Under the pieces are notes generated by a model. It saw only the letters and a list, made by a program, of their open reading frames with translations, was not told the origin of the DNA and ran no database searches. From NCBI GenBank assembly GCA_050633325.1, contig JBOEGH010000024.1, positions 1 through 24,732 on the forward strand: 24,732 bases of DNA. The letters are read 5' to 3'. Positions 5,079 through 12,680 of the stretch are shown here, one piece after another. How positions within the stretch are numbered: the first letter of the stretch is position 1; every line of letters starts with the position of its first letter. The position numbers and the translations under genes are program-made. The DNA is from UBA1672 sp050633325 (lineage in GTDB: Bacteria > Pseudomonadota > Alphaproteobacteria > Micavibrionales > Micavibrionaceae).

Positions 5079-7148
5079 ATGGGGCAACAAAAGGCTGCGG
5101 CGCAGCGTAAAATAGGATTTACAGCGCGTCTTTATTATTTCGGGTTTGGCCTTATTGCTCTGATTTGGTTCTTAGTATTCTCACTTGAGCATGTCATAGA
5201 CGTAATAGAGGCTGTATCACACCGTTCAGAGTTTCTGAATTTTGACGGGCGTAAGGCCTTACAAGATTTGTTTTTACTTCTGGCTGCGATCAGCGCCGTA
5301 GTTTTTGTTCTGGTGGGTAGTCGATATAGCATCATCAAAGCCCCGCGCATTGTCTCAAATCTTGAAGTGGTTTCTGTTGGCTTTTTAGTCGCGTTTTATA
5401 TCTGCGCCTATGATCTTGAAACTTATATAGATGAAGACTTTCCGTTGATCTTTGTTGTGCTGCTCGCAATTTGGGCAGTGGCGATTTTAAAAGGTTTGAA
5501 TGAACGCCTGAATTATCCGTTTTCAAGTGCGCCTAAAATTCTACTGCGTTTGATCTTGCCGATTTTATTTCTTTTAACGCTCTTTCCTGAATATAGCCTT
5601 GATGCAAAAACGGTTCAAAAGACGTTTATGGCCATTGGCGTTCCGTTCCTGATTTTTACCATCCCTGTTTATTATCGCTTGGGGCTTGAGTATGTGAAAG
5701 AACATCCAGCATACCGAAAAATCTTTATCTTTGGTAGAGGAGGGGCTGCGCGTTGGGGCGGTCTATACACCTATCTCAAATATGACTTTAATGGCTTTAT
5801 CAGAGGCACAAACCATAAAGATGCACCGATTTATTGCGGCGGCACACTTTGGTTTGATGATGTGAAGCTGAATGGCCGTCATATTGGCCTTGATAGTGAT
5901 TCCATGATGCTCACTGTTGCTGCAATGGGAGGGGGTAAATCTCTTTATGCGGCTTGGAATACATTACTCTCATGGCCGGGCGGGGCATTTGTGCTTGATC
6001 CGAAAGGGGAACATGCTCAAAGAACCATTACCGTGCGCTCAGAAATTGCGCCTGCCCATGTTATAGACCCGTGGGGTGATGTGCCGCATCTTTATGATGA
6101 GCAATGTGCGACTTTTAATCCTTTAGAAGAAATTGATATCAGCAGCCCGAATGCCAAGGACGATATATTTCAGATTGTTGAAAGCTGCATCTTGCAAGAA
6201 GCCGATGAAAACGCCAATTCAAAGCACTTTAGAGAAAATGCTCAAAAGATCATGATTGGCGTGATTGCGCATGTGCTTAGTGAATATCCGAAGAAGCATC
6301 ATAATTTACCGACAGTTTACGATATTATTTTAACGGGCGATCCTGATGGTATAGCGAGTAATTCAAAGGCGTTTAATAATCTTGTTGAGCGTATGTCAGT
6401 GAATGAAGCAATGGGACGCGCGCCGATGGATGCGGCCAAAGTTTTAAAAGAAGCCGGAGAAAATGAGCGCGGCGGGTTTATAACCAGTTTGGCCACGGGA
6501 TTGAGTTGGGTGAATACGCCTGTACTTAGACCGATCTTAATGAAATCATCCTTCAGCTTAAAAAATGTAAAGACAGAGCGAGAAACGGTCTATCTGGTGA
6601 TACCGTTTGAGCATATGAAAAAGCACAGCCGTTTCCTTCGAACCGTTGTGAGTTTAGGGCTTATGGCCTGCCGTGAGATTCCGAACCATAATTTGAAAAC
6701 GCTTTATATGCTCGATGAGTTTCCGCAGCTTGGAACATTCAGCCCGATTAAAGAGGGGCTTGTGACCCTCAGAAGCCGCGACGTTAAAATCTGGATGCAC
6801 CTTCAAAACCTTGGACAGCTTAAAGAGCGATACGGGAATTGGCAGGACTTTATGAGTTCGTGCGATAAGCAGTTTTTTGCGGTTAATGACCACGGCACAG
6901 CAGAAGAGATTTCTGATATGCTTGGGGAATATGTAGAGCGTTGGCTTGAGGGTAAAGAGGGTTCAACATCTTACATTGATAAAAATAGGGCGCTTAGAAG
7001 CCCTTCCGAAGTCATGGAAGAGCTGAAGAAAGGCTCAGGATTACAATATGTGTTACCTGCTGATGGTTTACCAATGCGTCTGAAGCTTGTGCCATTTAAA
7101 AAGATTTTTAAGAAATACGGGACAGTGAAGGGGAATAAGTTTGGGTGA
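5079..7148 (+). CDS. VirD4/TraG-type type IV coupling protein
   Basis: The 689-residue protein is membrane-anchored. The first 200 residues hold up to six hydrophobic segments, more than the two usual in VirD4. The ATPase domain follows, with Walker A AAMGGGKS (K287), the conserved FVLDPKGEH block after it, and Walker B LYMLDEFPQLG (D546, E547). Coupling proteins bring the relaxosome to the type IV secretion channel and drive DNA transfer. The ATG has an AGAGGAT ribosome site 7 nt upstream. Its stop abuts the stop of the convergent HEPN gene with no gap. No mating-pair-formation genes are present, so it would need a channel supplied by another element or the host. Confidence 0.93.
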   Translation: MGQQKAAAQRKIGFTARLYYFGFGLIALIWFLVFSLEHVIDVIEAVSHRSEFLNFDGRKALQDLFLLLAAISAVVFVLVGSRYSIIKAPRIVSNLEVVSVGFLVAFYICAYDLETYIDEDFPLIFVVLLAIWAVAILKGLNERLNYPFSSAPKILLRLILPILFLLTLFPEYSLDAKTVQKTFMAIGVPFLIFTIPVYYRLGLEYVKEHPAYRKIFIFGRGGAARWGGLYTYLKYDFNGFIRGTNHKDAPIYCGGTLWFDDVKLNGRHIGLDSDSMMLTVAAMGGGKSLYAAWNTLLSWPGGAFVLDPKGEHAQRTITVRSEIAPAHVIDPWGDVPHLYDEQCATFNPLEEIDISSPNAKDDIFQIVESCILQEADENANSKHFRENAQKIMIGVIAHVLSEYPKKHHNLPTVYDIILTGDPDGIASNSKAFNNLVERMSVNEAMGRAPMDAAKVLKEAGENERGGFITSLATGLSWVNTPVLRPILMKSSFSLKNVKTERETVYLVIPFEHMKKHSRFLRTVVSLGLMACREIPNHNLKTLYMLDEFPQLGTFSPIKEGLVTLRSRDVKIWMHLQNLGQLKERYGNWQDFMSSCDKQFFAVNDHGTAEEISDMLGEYVERWLEGKEGSTSYIDKNRALRSPSEVMEELKKGSGLQYVLPADGLPMRLKLVPFKKIFKKYGTVKGNKFG

Positions 7149-7772
7149 TTATTTAAGCATTCCCAAAACATTATTATGCTTATCTGTCCATGTCGCTGTA
7201 TCTTTGCAAACCCACTCTATTGCTGTGATAATGCTATTATAGTCTTTTTCTAAGTGGCGTTTGAAAACAGGTTCGTGATGAGCAATTCGGTTTCTAAAAG
7301 TTCTTAAGTGGTCTAATTGTTTAAGAATATCAGCACGGCTCATATGTGCGTTAGGAAATGCTTTGTTTAATACGGGAATCCATAAACTCTGGTGATATTT
7401 TTTGTTAATTAAAGAAAGCCAAAATCCAAAAGATAGTTCTGCGATAACGTGAGGGGGATTTATCTGTTTGTGTAGTCTTTTAACTGTATCTTTTGCATCG
7501 GCAATGTTTTTTTGTCCGCGTCTGTTGAGCTGTACTGTATCATACCATGCATCATTATAGTGGCCTCTTAATACGTCATTTAAGGCATTTCTGAGGGTGA
7601 TTTCTAAGCTTTGAAGCGGAATGTAGAATGTAGAGCTTATTTCTGAATTTTTCAGATATAGTTTAAGAGCTTCCTTTTTATCGCCATTAGCTTCTAGCAC
7701 ATAGGTTGATAAGCGTTCAGGTGAAATGGATTTTTCTAAATTTTCAATAATTTCAGTGCTATAAGTGAACAT
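7149..7772 (-). CDS. Abi-like (Abi_2-type) HEPN-domain protein
   Basis: The 207-residue protein has the Abi_2/AbiD/AbiF-like pattern. An N-terminal helical part includes PLQSLEITLRNALNDVL followed by an aromatic turn NDAWYD. A C-terminal helix carries the HEPN RNase signature RNRIAHHEP (R160-x4-H165, H166). Proteins of this group are linked to abortive phage infection and act as RNases that stop growth. The active-site motif is intact. It lies back to back with an Xre-type regulator gene on the same strand (112 bp upstream) and ends exactly where the convergent coupling-protein gene ends. No clear ribosome site is seen. Regulation by the neighbour is inferred. Confidence 0.82.
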   Translation of the reverse strand: MFTYSTEIIENLEKSISPERLSTYVLEANGDKKEALKLYLKNSEISSTFYIPLQSLEITLRNALNDVLRGHYNDAWYDTVQLNRRGQKNIADAKDTVKRLHKQINPPHVIAELSFGFWLSLINKKYHQSLWIPVLNKAFPNAHMSRADILKQLDHLRTFRNRIAHHEPVFKRHLEKDYNSIITAIEWVCKDTATWTDKHNNVLGMLK

Positions 7773-7847
7773 GTGTCTGGTTTTTAACTCTGTTTGTTTT
7801 AATTTTGTTGATTTTTTAAAGTCAACGTCTTACAATTACCTTGTATG

Positions 7848-7885
7848 GCCTCGGATGTCCCTGCTTTTTAGCATACTACCGAGGC
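7848..7885. other. hairpin between the Xre gene and the HEPN gene
   Basis: GCCTCGG (7848-7854) and CCGAGGC (7879-7885) form a perfect 7-bp stem with a long loop, touching the Xre stop codon. A T-run lies on the plus-strand side only (7891-7896). For minus-strand transcription it lacks a U-tract, so it may be an mRNA-processing or stability element rather than a terminator of the Xre transcript. Confidence 0.4.
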
Positions 7886-8115
7886 TAAGCTTTTTTAGGG
7901 CTACTTTTTTCCTTCTCCACTAGATTAGTAAGCGTTGTGTTGAGGCAATTAGCGATGGTCACAAGTGTTTTGACGGATACGTTGCCTTTTCCATTTTCGA
8001 CGCTAGAGAGAAAGCTACGGTCAATTTCAGCCATACCGCACAAATCTTCTTGTGTGATGTTTTGCTCTTTACGAGTTCTGACGATGTTTTTTCCAATAAT
8101 TTCTAGCTCTGTCAT
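7885..8115 (-). CDS. small Xre-family transcriptional regulator
   Basis: The 76-residue protein is a single helix-turn-helix domain (about 6-66) with the classic pattern IGKNIVRTRKEQNITQEDLC, then IDRSFLSSVENGKG and the closing helix TLVTIANCLNTTLTNL. Its size and shape resemble restriction-modification controller (C) proteins and antitoxin-type Xre repressors. No methyltransferase gene is present, so a controller role is not supported. It is upstream of the HEPN gene on the same strand, and inverted half-sites lie just before its start (8126-8165). It probably autoregulates and controls the HEPN gene. Confidence 0.88.
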   Translation of the reverse strand: MTELEIIGKNIVRTRKEQNITQEDLCGMAEIDRSFLSSVENGKGNVSVKTLVTIANCLNTTLTNLVEKEKSSPKKA

Positions 8116-8125
8116 GCTGATATTA

Positions 8126-8165
8126 TGTTGTATATAATCAACAAATACCGTAGTATATATCCAAC
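8126..8165 (-). promoter_or_regulatory. operator-like repeats upstream of the Xre gene
   Basis: TGTTG (8126-8130) and CAACA (8139-8143) are inverted around 8 bp. ATAC-CGTA-GTAT is a second inverted unit (8145-8156), and CCAAC (8161-8165) a further half-site. The stretch is very AT-rich and directly precedes the start codon, as expected for an autorepressor. I could not pick a unique -35/-10 pair. Confidence 0.5.
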
Positions 8166-8183
8166 ATTATCTAGATAGTGCAG

Positions 8184-8222
8184 ACACCCCCGTCTTTCCC
8201 ACACACATATTGGCGGGGGTGT
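8184..8222. other. GC-rich 9-bp inverted repeat after the MobC/TraD-like gene
   Basis: ACACCCCCG (8184-8192) pairs perfectly with CGGGGGTGT (8214-8222), overlapping the stop codon of the minus-strand gene. It is the strongest stem in the region and probably ends or protects that transcript, but no T-run follows on either strand, so it is not a textbook intrinsic terminator. Confidence 0.55.
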
Positions 8223-8575
8223 TACCTTTCTCCGTCAATTTCTTTTCGTTCATTCTTTTGCGTCTGTTTACGATTTTCCTGCTCATCTTTGGGAAGGGGA
8301 TCAAGATCGAAGAGGGCACGTTCTCTATCACCAATAACATATTCGTCAATGAGAGCAGCGAGCTTTTTGGCAAAGTCGGAATTGGGGTTTTTGCGCATGT
8401 GGAATCCGGCCAGTGCCCCCATGATAACTTTGCGGCGTGTGTCGCGTTTGCGCTCTGCCAGTTTTTCACGGGCTGTGAGGTCTGCGAGCTGAGCATCAAT
8501 CTGATCAATCTTTTTCTTGTAAGCCTCAATAATGGCTTCGCGTTTTTCTGCGAGTGTCTTTTCTTTGTTGTTCAT
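8222..8575 (-). CDS. TraD/MobC-like conjugal transfer accessory protein
   Basis: I chose the ATG at 8575, with AGGA about 8 nt upstream; the longer frame to 8707 adds an unlike leader that runs into oriT. The product is 117 residues. The N-terminal half is coiled coil (KKKIDQIDAQLADLTARE). The middle has the RDTRRKVIMGALAGFHM block typical of the small TraD/MobC proteins encoded beside MobQ relaxases, and the tail is acidic then basic. These proteins bind oriT and help the relaxase. It is divergent from the relaxase gene, with the oriT-like site in between, which is the usual arrangement. Family recognition is by pattern and context. Confidence 0.8.
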   Translation of the reverse strand: MNNKEKTLAEKREAIIEAYKKKIDQIDAQLADLTAREKLAERKRDTRRKVIMGALAGFHMRKNPNSDFAKKLAALIDEYVIGDRERALFDLDPLPKDEQENRKQTQKNERKEIDGER

Positions 8576-8978
8576 GTCAGAATCCTGCACCAGTGTAATA
8601 CCCATCGAAAAATTAAGGTGGTTGCAAATATAGCAGGAAACGGGGTAAAATTCTAGGGAGGCCATCCGTTCATGATAAATGAATGGCGCACTTATACAAA
8701 CTATCAAATAACTTCGTTATTTTTATACTTTGTGTGCGGTTCTCAACTCTGGCGAGGCCGAACGGCTTGGCGTTGCCGCAAAAGCGGCAAAAGAGAGGAT
8801 AAGCCTTCCTCTCAAACTCTGAGGCTGAACACGGGCACACAATCCGTTTCGTGTTCAAAAAGGGACATTTCCGTTGTCACTGTCCCGTTGCCCTGATGGA
8901 CAATAAAGAAGGTTTCGCCCTTCTTAAACTTGACGACAAACAAGGGTGTTTGAACCCACTTTTTGGTGATGATGAACA
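8576..8978. other. intergenic region with oriT and several hairpins
   Basis: No convincing gene lies in these 403 bp. Besides the nic-like core at 8685-8722, I see four perfect hairpins: TTGCCGC/GCGGCAA (8773-8790, AAAA loop), GGGACA/TGTCCC (8862-8886), AAGAAGG/CCTTCTT (8906-8925, 6-nt loop) and AAATAAC/GTTATTT (8706-8722). This cluster fits relaxosome binding sites and regulation of the divergent transfer genes. Confidence 0.6.
8685..8722 (-). other. origin of transfer (oriT), MobQ type
   Basis: The minus strand reads TAAGTGCGCC (8694-8685), matching the nic-region core of RSF1010-class (MobQ) origins, which I recall as TAAGTGCGCCCT. Just 5' of it on the same strand is a perfect hairpin AAATAAC-GAA-GTTATTT (8722-8706), the expected relaxase-binding inverted repeat. 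The nick would fall at the 3' edge of the core near 8684-8686. It lies between the accessory gene and the relaxase gene. Confidence 0.75.
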
Positions 8979-10787
8979 ATGAGAACGAACGAATTACATG
9001 CAACAGCCAAACAGGTGGGACGCTCTTCAGGGCGTTCCTCTGTTGCTGCGGCTGCGTATCGTTCGGGTGAGATCATCGTGGATGAGCGCACAGGGATTGT
9101 TCATGATTATCGCCAAAAGGGAGGCATTGAGCACACGCGGATTTACCTTCCGAGCAATGCACCGGATCATTTGAATGATCGGGCTGCATTGTGGAATGCT
9201 GTTGAGTTTAAGGAAAACCGTAAAAACTCAACAACCGCGCATGAGTTGGAAATCGCTTTCCCTCATGAGTTCAATGCCATGCAACGCCGCGAAGCAGGGG
9301 ATATGATTTCAAAGGAAATCATGCGCCGTTACAACTGCGCTGTGGACATTGCTTATCACCAACCCAACAGGGAAGGCGATCAACGTAATTTCCACGCGCA
9401 TATTTTATTTACGACCAGAGGCTTCGATGAGGGATCGAAGGACGGATGGTCTAAAAATAAATTCCGTGATTTATCGTCTGACAAAATCACGGTTGATGGT
9501 GAGGCCACCACCAGAGGGAAGGAAGAAGTCAAATCCTTACGGGCGTTCACGGCCACTGAAATGAACCGCATTTCCGTGCGGGATAAACTGGACGTGAAAA
9601 CCGAGCATTTGAGCTTTGAGGCGCGGGGGATTGATAAAGAACCGACCCAGAAAATGGGATATATGGCCACGCAATTAGAACGCCGAGGTGTCAGATCAGA
9701 ACGGGGTGATCTTAACCGCGCCATCAAAGCCAGTAATGATAATATGGGCAACACCACGATGCAGCTCAAAGATCAGAAGCAGCAGCTTTTGCTTGAACAA
9801 AAACGGGCATTGCTCGCCTTGGAGCTTGAGCGGGAAGGTGAAGACGGGAAGGGTAGTGGCACATGGCAGGCGACACTTGCAAGCTTTGGCAAAGAGAAGA
9901 TTTTTCCATTTCATCAAAAGAGGGTAGAGCAGGCGCAAGATGATCTTGCGAAAGCCAAAGCGCAACTGGAATCTATGAGCCTTATTGATCGGATGGTCGG
10001 GAAAAAGGCTGCGTATGAGGCAGAGATACAGGCCAAAGAACAAAATCTAAAAGAGGCGCAAGACTCTCTTGAAGAGATTAAGCGCATACAAACCGATAAG
10101 AAGGAATTGAGCAGACAGCTCGAAGAGATCGAGAACGCACGTGCTGTTACGGCGGTTCGCACAGCCCAATACAAACAGGAGCAGGGCGAAGCGGCGGAGC
10201 TTCAAGCAAAGCTTGAAAATCGTACCAACACCCAAAAAATCATTGGTGCAATTACAGGAAAAACCAAAGAACAAACTGCAAGGCTTGAAGAGCTTCAGGC
10301 TTCTATCAAGTCTTATGAAGCTGATAAGCGATTGGAAGAAATCAAGCAGCAGCAGATTGACCGTGCGCGTCAGGCTGAGGAAGAAAAGCAACGTGAACAG
10401 ACCCGTTCAAATGATAACAGACAGGACATCGAGGCACGTAAGCAGCAATATCTGAAAGATGCGGCCAAAGAGCGCGAAGAGAAATCCAAGGCTCAAACCC
10501 AGAAGCAGACACGCGAAGAAACGCGCGGCGAAAACCTACCTGAAAACGATAAATCATTATCCGTCGCCGAGCGTAAACAGGCTTATCTTGATCGGATGCA
10601 GGATCAGCGCGAGAAAGAGGCCGCGCAGAAGGCACAAGAACAGGAATCCGAAAAACGGTCTTATGAGAGCCTGCCGGAGAGTGATACGTCACTCTCTAAA
10701 GAAGAGAGAAAAGAAGCCTATATTGAACGCGCACAACAAGAGCGTGAGCAAAGTCCCGATGATGGAAAAGATCGAGGCAGGGAATGA
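8979..10787 (+). CDS. mobA: MobQ-family relaxase (MobA/MobL)
   Basis: The 602-residue protein nicks oriT and leads the strand into the recipient. The N-terminal relaxase domain (about 1-230) has the family start GRSSGRSSVAAAAYRSG, with Y27 the likely catalytic tyrosine. The metal-binding histidines are H127 (AYHQPN) and H139/H141 (NFHAHILF). From about residue 265 the protein is a long charged coiled coil. The C-terminus has degenerate copies of an ERKxAYxxRxQxxRE motif (about 490, 530 and 575). No primase domain is evident. The start is the ATG at 8979, which leaves the family N-terminus intact. Its end overlaps the HNH nuclease gene by 4 nt (ATGA). Confidence 0.93.
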   Translation: MRTNELHATAKQVGRSSGRSSVAAAAYRSGEIIVDERTGIVHDYRQKGGIEHTRIYLPSNAPDHLNDRAALWNAVEFKENRKNSTTAHELEIAFPHEFNAMQRREAGDMISKEIMRRYNCAVDIAYHQPNREGDQRNFHAHILFTTRGFDEGSKDGWSKNKFRDLSSDKITVDGEATTRGKEEVKSLRAFTATEMNRISVRDKLDVKTEHLSFEARGIDKEPTQKMGYMATQLERRGVRSERGDLNRAIKASNDNMGNTTMQLKDQKQQLLLEQKRALLALELEREGEDGKGSGTWQATLASFGKEKIFPFHQKRVEQAQDDLAKAKAQLESMSLIDRMVGKKAAYEAEIQAKEQNLKEAQDSLEEIKRIQTDKKELSRQLEEIENARAVTAVRTAQYKQEQGEAAELQAKLENRTNTQKIIGAITGKTKEQTARLEELQASIKSYEADKRLEEIKQQQIDRARQAEEEKQREQTRSNDNRQDIEARKQQYLKDAAKEREEKSKAQTQKQTREETRGENLPENDKSLSVAERKQAYLDRMQDQREKEAAQKAQEQESEKRSYESLPESDTSLSKEERKEAYIERAQQEREQSPDDGKDRGRE

Positions 10788-12082
10788 TATATTATCGTGA
10801 TATCCCCTCTCGTGTTCGAGAAGCCATACTTACAGTGTATGATCATAAGTGTCAGTATTGTTTGGGGATGCGTGAGTCTAATGCAAGCCATATCGATCAT
10901 ATTATACCATTGTCAAAACCTTATATTTTAAGTGAATGGAAAATAGAGCTACCTAATAACAATTTATCTTCTTTAGAAAATTTAATTGCAGCATGTGAAA
11001 CATGTAATCTGCAGAAGAAAGATAAGGTCTTACCCATAGGTATTACCGGAATCTTACTTTCCAGAGCCCAAGAAAATAAAGCAAGAATTATTGAAATACT
11101 TCATGATAATGGATTTGTATATGGTGGTTCGGACAATACACTTGTTGTTGAAGCAACTTCTAAACTAAGAAAATTTTTGTCTAAAAATTCTAAGGCAATT
11201 GGTAATATTAATCACAAAAAAGTAGAAGAATATCTTAGATGTGGAGCAAATATTCATGCTTGCACTTCAGCCATACTATATTGGGCAGCATTTCGTAAGA
11301 ACACAGAAATAGTTACGCAATTATTAGAAAAAAATACGTATGAGCGTTCCTATAACAAGTGTTTTCGTGATTGCGTGCTTAATAAAAATTACACCATAGC
11401 AACCATTCTTATCCCCTTTGTTGATAAGAATACTATCGAAAAGACTCTATACAGTACCTTATGCAATAATGTTCTAATTACATCAGAAATTTTTATGGAT
11501 TTAGCTAATGTTAACCAATTATGTAATGAAGGTACCTTTATCAAGGAGCTTGTAAGTGCGGGTGGAGACGTTACACGTATAAAAAAGGAAAGGTTAAGGC
11601 GGTTATTAACTTCATTTATAGACGTAGTTGAATTTGATGAAGAGTTGCAAGAGGTTATTGGTTCCAGCTCCAATCTCAAGCTTACATCTTCTGAATGGCT
11701 TGAACGTTGTCTAACTCGTGAATACTCTAATCAAGGTTACTGTTTGGCTGGTATAATTTTGTATGATGCCTTTAAGTTAATGAGTGATAAGTATACTAAT
11801 ATTCATTACAATAACTTGCACAGATGCATATATGAAATTGGGTTTAAATATAAACATACAAAAAATTATAGTAATAAAGTCTTTTGTAGCGCTATGAAGA
11901 AGCTTCTTTTTGGCTTCGGGCTAAATGATGATGTTTATTTGTATAACTCAGCAAGCGATGCCACAGTTCACCCAAAATATATTTTTGAAGGGCTAGAATT
12001 AAACCTTAAAAAGCTAGAGAAGGAAAAAGAACAGCTTAATATTAAGTATAATATCGCCAGTGGATTCATGCAGAGCCAGTAA
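10784..12082 (+). CDS. HNH endonuclease with long helical, ankyrin-like C-terminal region
   Basis: The 432-residue protein begins with an HNH nuclease domain (about 1-80): CQYC (C23, C26), SHIDHIIPLSK (H36, D38, H39), then NLIAACETCNLQKKDK (N66, C71, C74, N75). All zinc and catalytic positions look intact. The rest (about 85-432) is helical, with segments resembling ankyrin repeats (VEEYLRCGANIHACTSAILY; FRKNTEIVTQLLEKNTYE) and ends in a short coiled coil. It starts on an ATGA overlap with the relaxase gene, so it is translationally coupled. It is clearly more AT-rich than the relaxase gene, a sign of separate origin. A defence or competition nuclease is plausible; the target is unknown. Confidence 0.82.
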   Translation: MIYYRDIPSRVREAILTVYDHKCQYCLGMRESNASHIDHIIPLSKPYILSEWKIELPNNNLSSLENLIAACETCNLQKKDKVLPIGITGILLSRAQENKARIIEILHDNGFVYGGSDNTLVVEATSKLRKFLSKNSKAIGNINHKKVEEYLRCGANIHACTSAILYWAAFRKNTEIVTQLLEKNTYERSYNKCFRDCVLNKNYTIATILIPFVDKNTIEKTLYSTLCNNVLITSEIFMDLANVNQLCNEGTFIKELVSAGGDVTRIKKERLRRLLTSFIDVVEFDEELQEVIGSSSNLKLTSSEWLERCLTREYSNQGYCLAGIILYDAFKLMSDKYTNIHYNNLHRCIYEIGFKYKHTKNYSNKVFCSAMKKLLFGFGLNDDVYLYNSASDATVHPKYIFEGLELNLKKLEKEKEQLNIKYNIASGFMQSQ

Positions 12083-12195
12083 CAAATAACGTTAGAGTTT
12101 TAGTGTGCTTAGTGAGAAGATTATCAGATTCACTACAGCGGAAAAGACTGGAACCGATAAGTAAAACAGAATCTTTTTTCAATTTGATTAATTTT

Positions 12196-12444
12196 TTATG
12201 GGCATCCTTCGGGAGGGTTTGTGCCATTGCAATTAATTTTTGTTTTTTTAGAGTATCCCTTTGACATTAAACAACGCTCTTGAAAGTCATTTGCAGCTAT
12301 TGCGCCAGCAAGTCCTCCTCCAAAATAACCGCTTTGTCTCATGTCTTTTTCGCACTCATACATGTCTTTACGTTGTTGTTCTATTCCTGTGTTTGGTTTT
12401 TCCCAAAGGCTGCTTAAAATCAAACCAAGGAGCCAGAAGCACAC
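12196..12444 (-). CDS. small glycine-zipper-like protein, start uncertain
   Basis: The frame encodes up to 82 residues from a GTG at 12444; an in-frame stop lies just upstream and there is no well-placed ribosome site, so the 5' end may be lost or differ. The N-terminus is a short hydrophobic segment (CFWLLGLILSSLW) that could be a signal or anchor. It is followed by CEKDMRQSG, a glycine stretch YFGGGLAGAIAAND, and RCLMSKGYSK. The Cys/Gly pattern recalls small secreted or envelope glycine-zipper proteins, suggesting a real gene or a decayed one. No function is assigned. Confidence 0.45.
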   Translation of the reverse strand: MCFWLLGLILSSLWEKPNTGIEQQRKDMYECEKDMRQSGYFGGGLAGAIAANDFQERCLMSKGYSKKTKINCNGTNPPEGCP

Positions 12445-12680
12445 CTTATATTTTTATGCGCTGTGTCCAAAATACTCTGACGACGTACAGTGATGGTTGA
12501 TAACAGGAATATCTGTAAAATACGCCTAGATGGAAATGCACGCTTTTTAAACCTTATAGATAACAGAATAAACCTTTATACAAATCTCGTTAATGTCCGC
12601 TAATGGCCGGAGGGAGAATTTACTTTGCAAAGCCACTTCCACTCTGTATGGTATCCATAAAAAAATATGAGGGAAACATT
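12445..12680. other. AT-rich intergenic region before the DUF4259-SUKH gene
   Basis: No convincing gene is present. The open frame from 12603 to the ATG at 12681 is treated as untranslated, because the ribosome site and the family N-terminus both point to 12681. Promoter-like A/T boxes occur around 12545-12580, but no unique pair can be chosen. A small inverted repeat, ACAG-GAATAT-CTGT, is present near 12503. Confidence 0.5.

Noticed and set aside
7885..8115. Xre protein as a restriction-modification controller
   Set aside because: No methyltransferase or matching restriction gene is on the plasmid. The HNH gene is distant and in another transcription unit.
8210..8656. 148-codon plus-strand frame
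   Set aside because: It is antisense to the TraD/MobC-like gene, which has family signatures. It is a shadow.
8576..8707. N-terminal extension of the TraD/MobC-like frame
   Set aside because: The added residues are unlike the family and would read through the oriT core. The ATG at 8575 has a good ribosome site.
12603..12680. 26-residue extension of the DUF4259-SUKH protein
   Set aside because: The family begins at MGAW and a good ribosome site precedes 12681.
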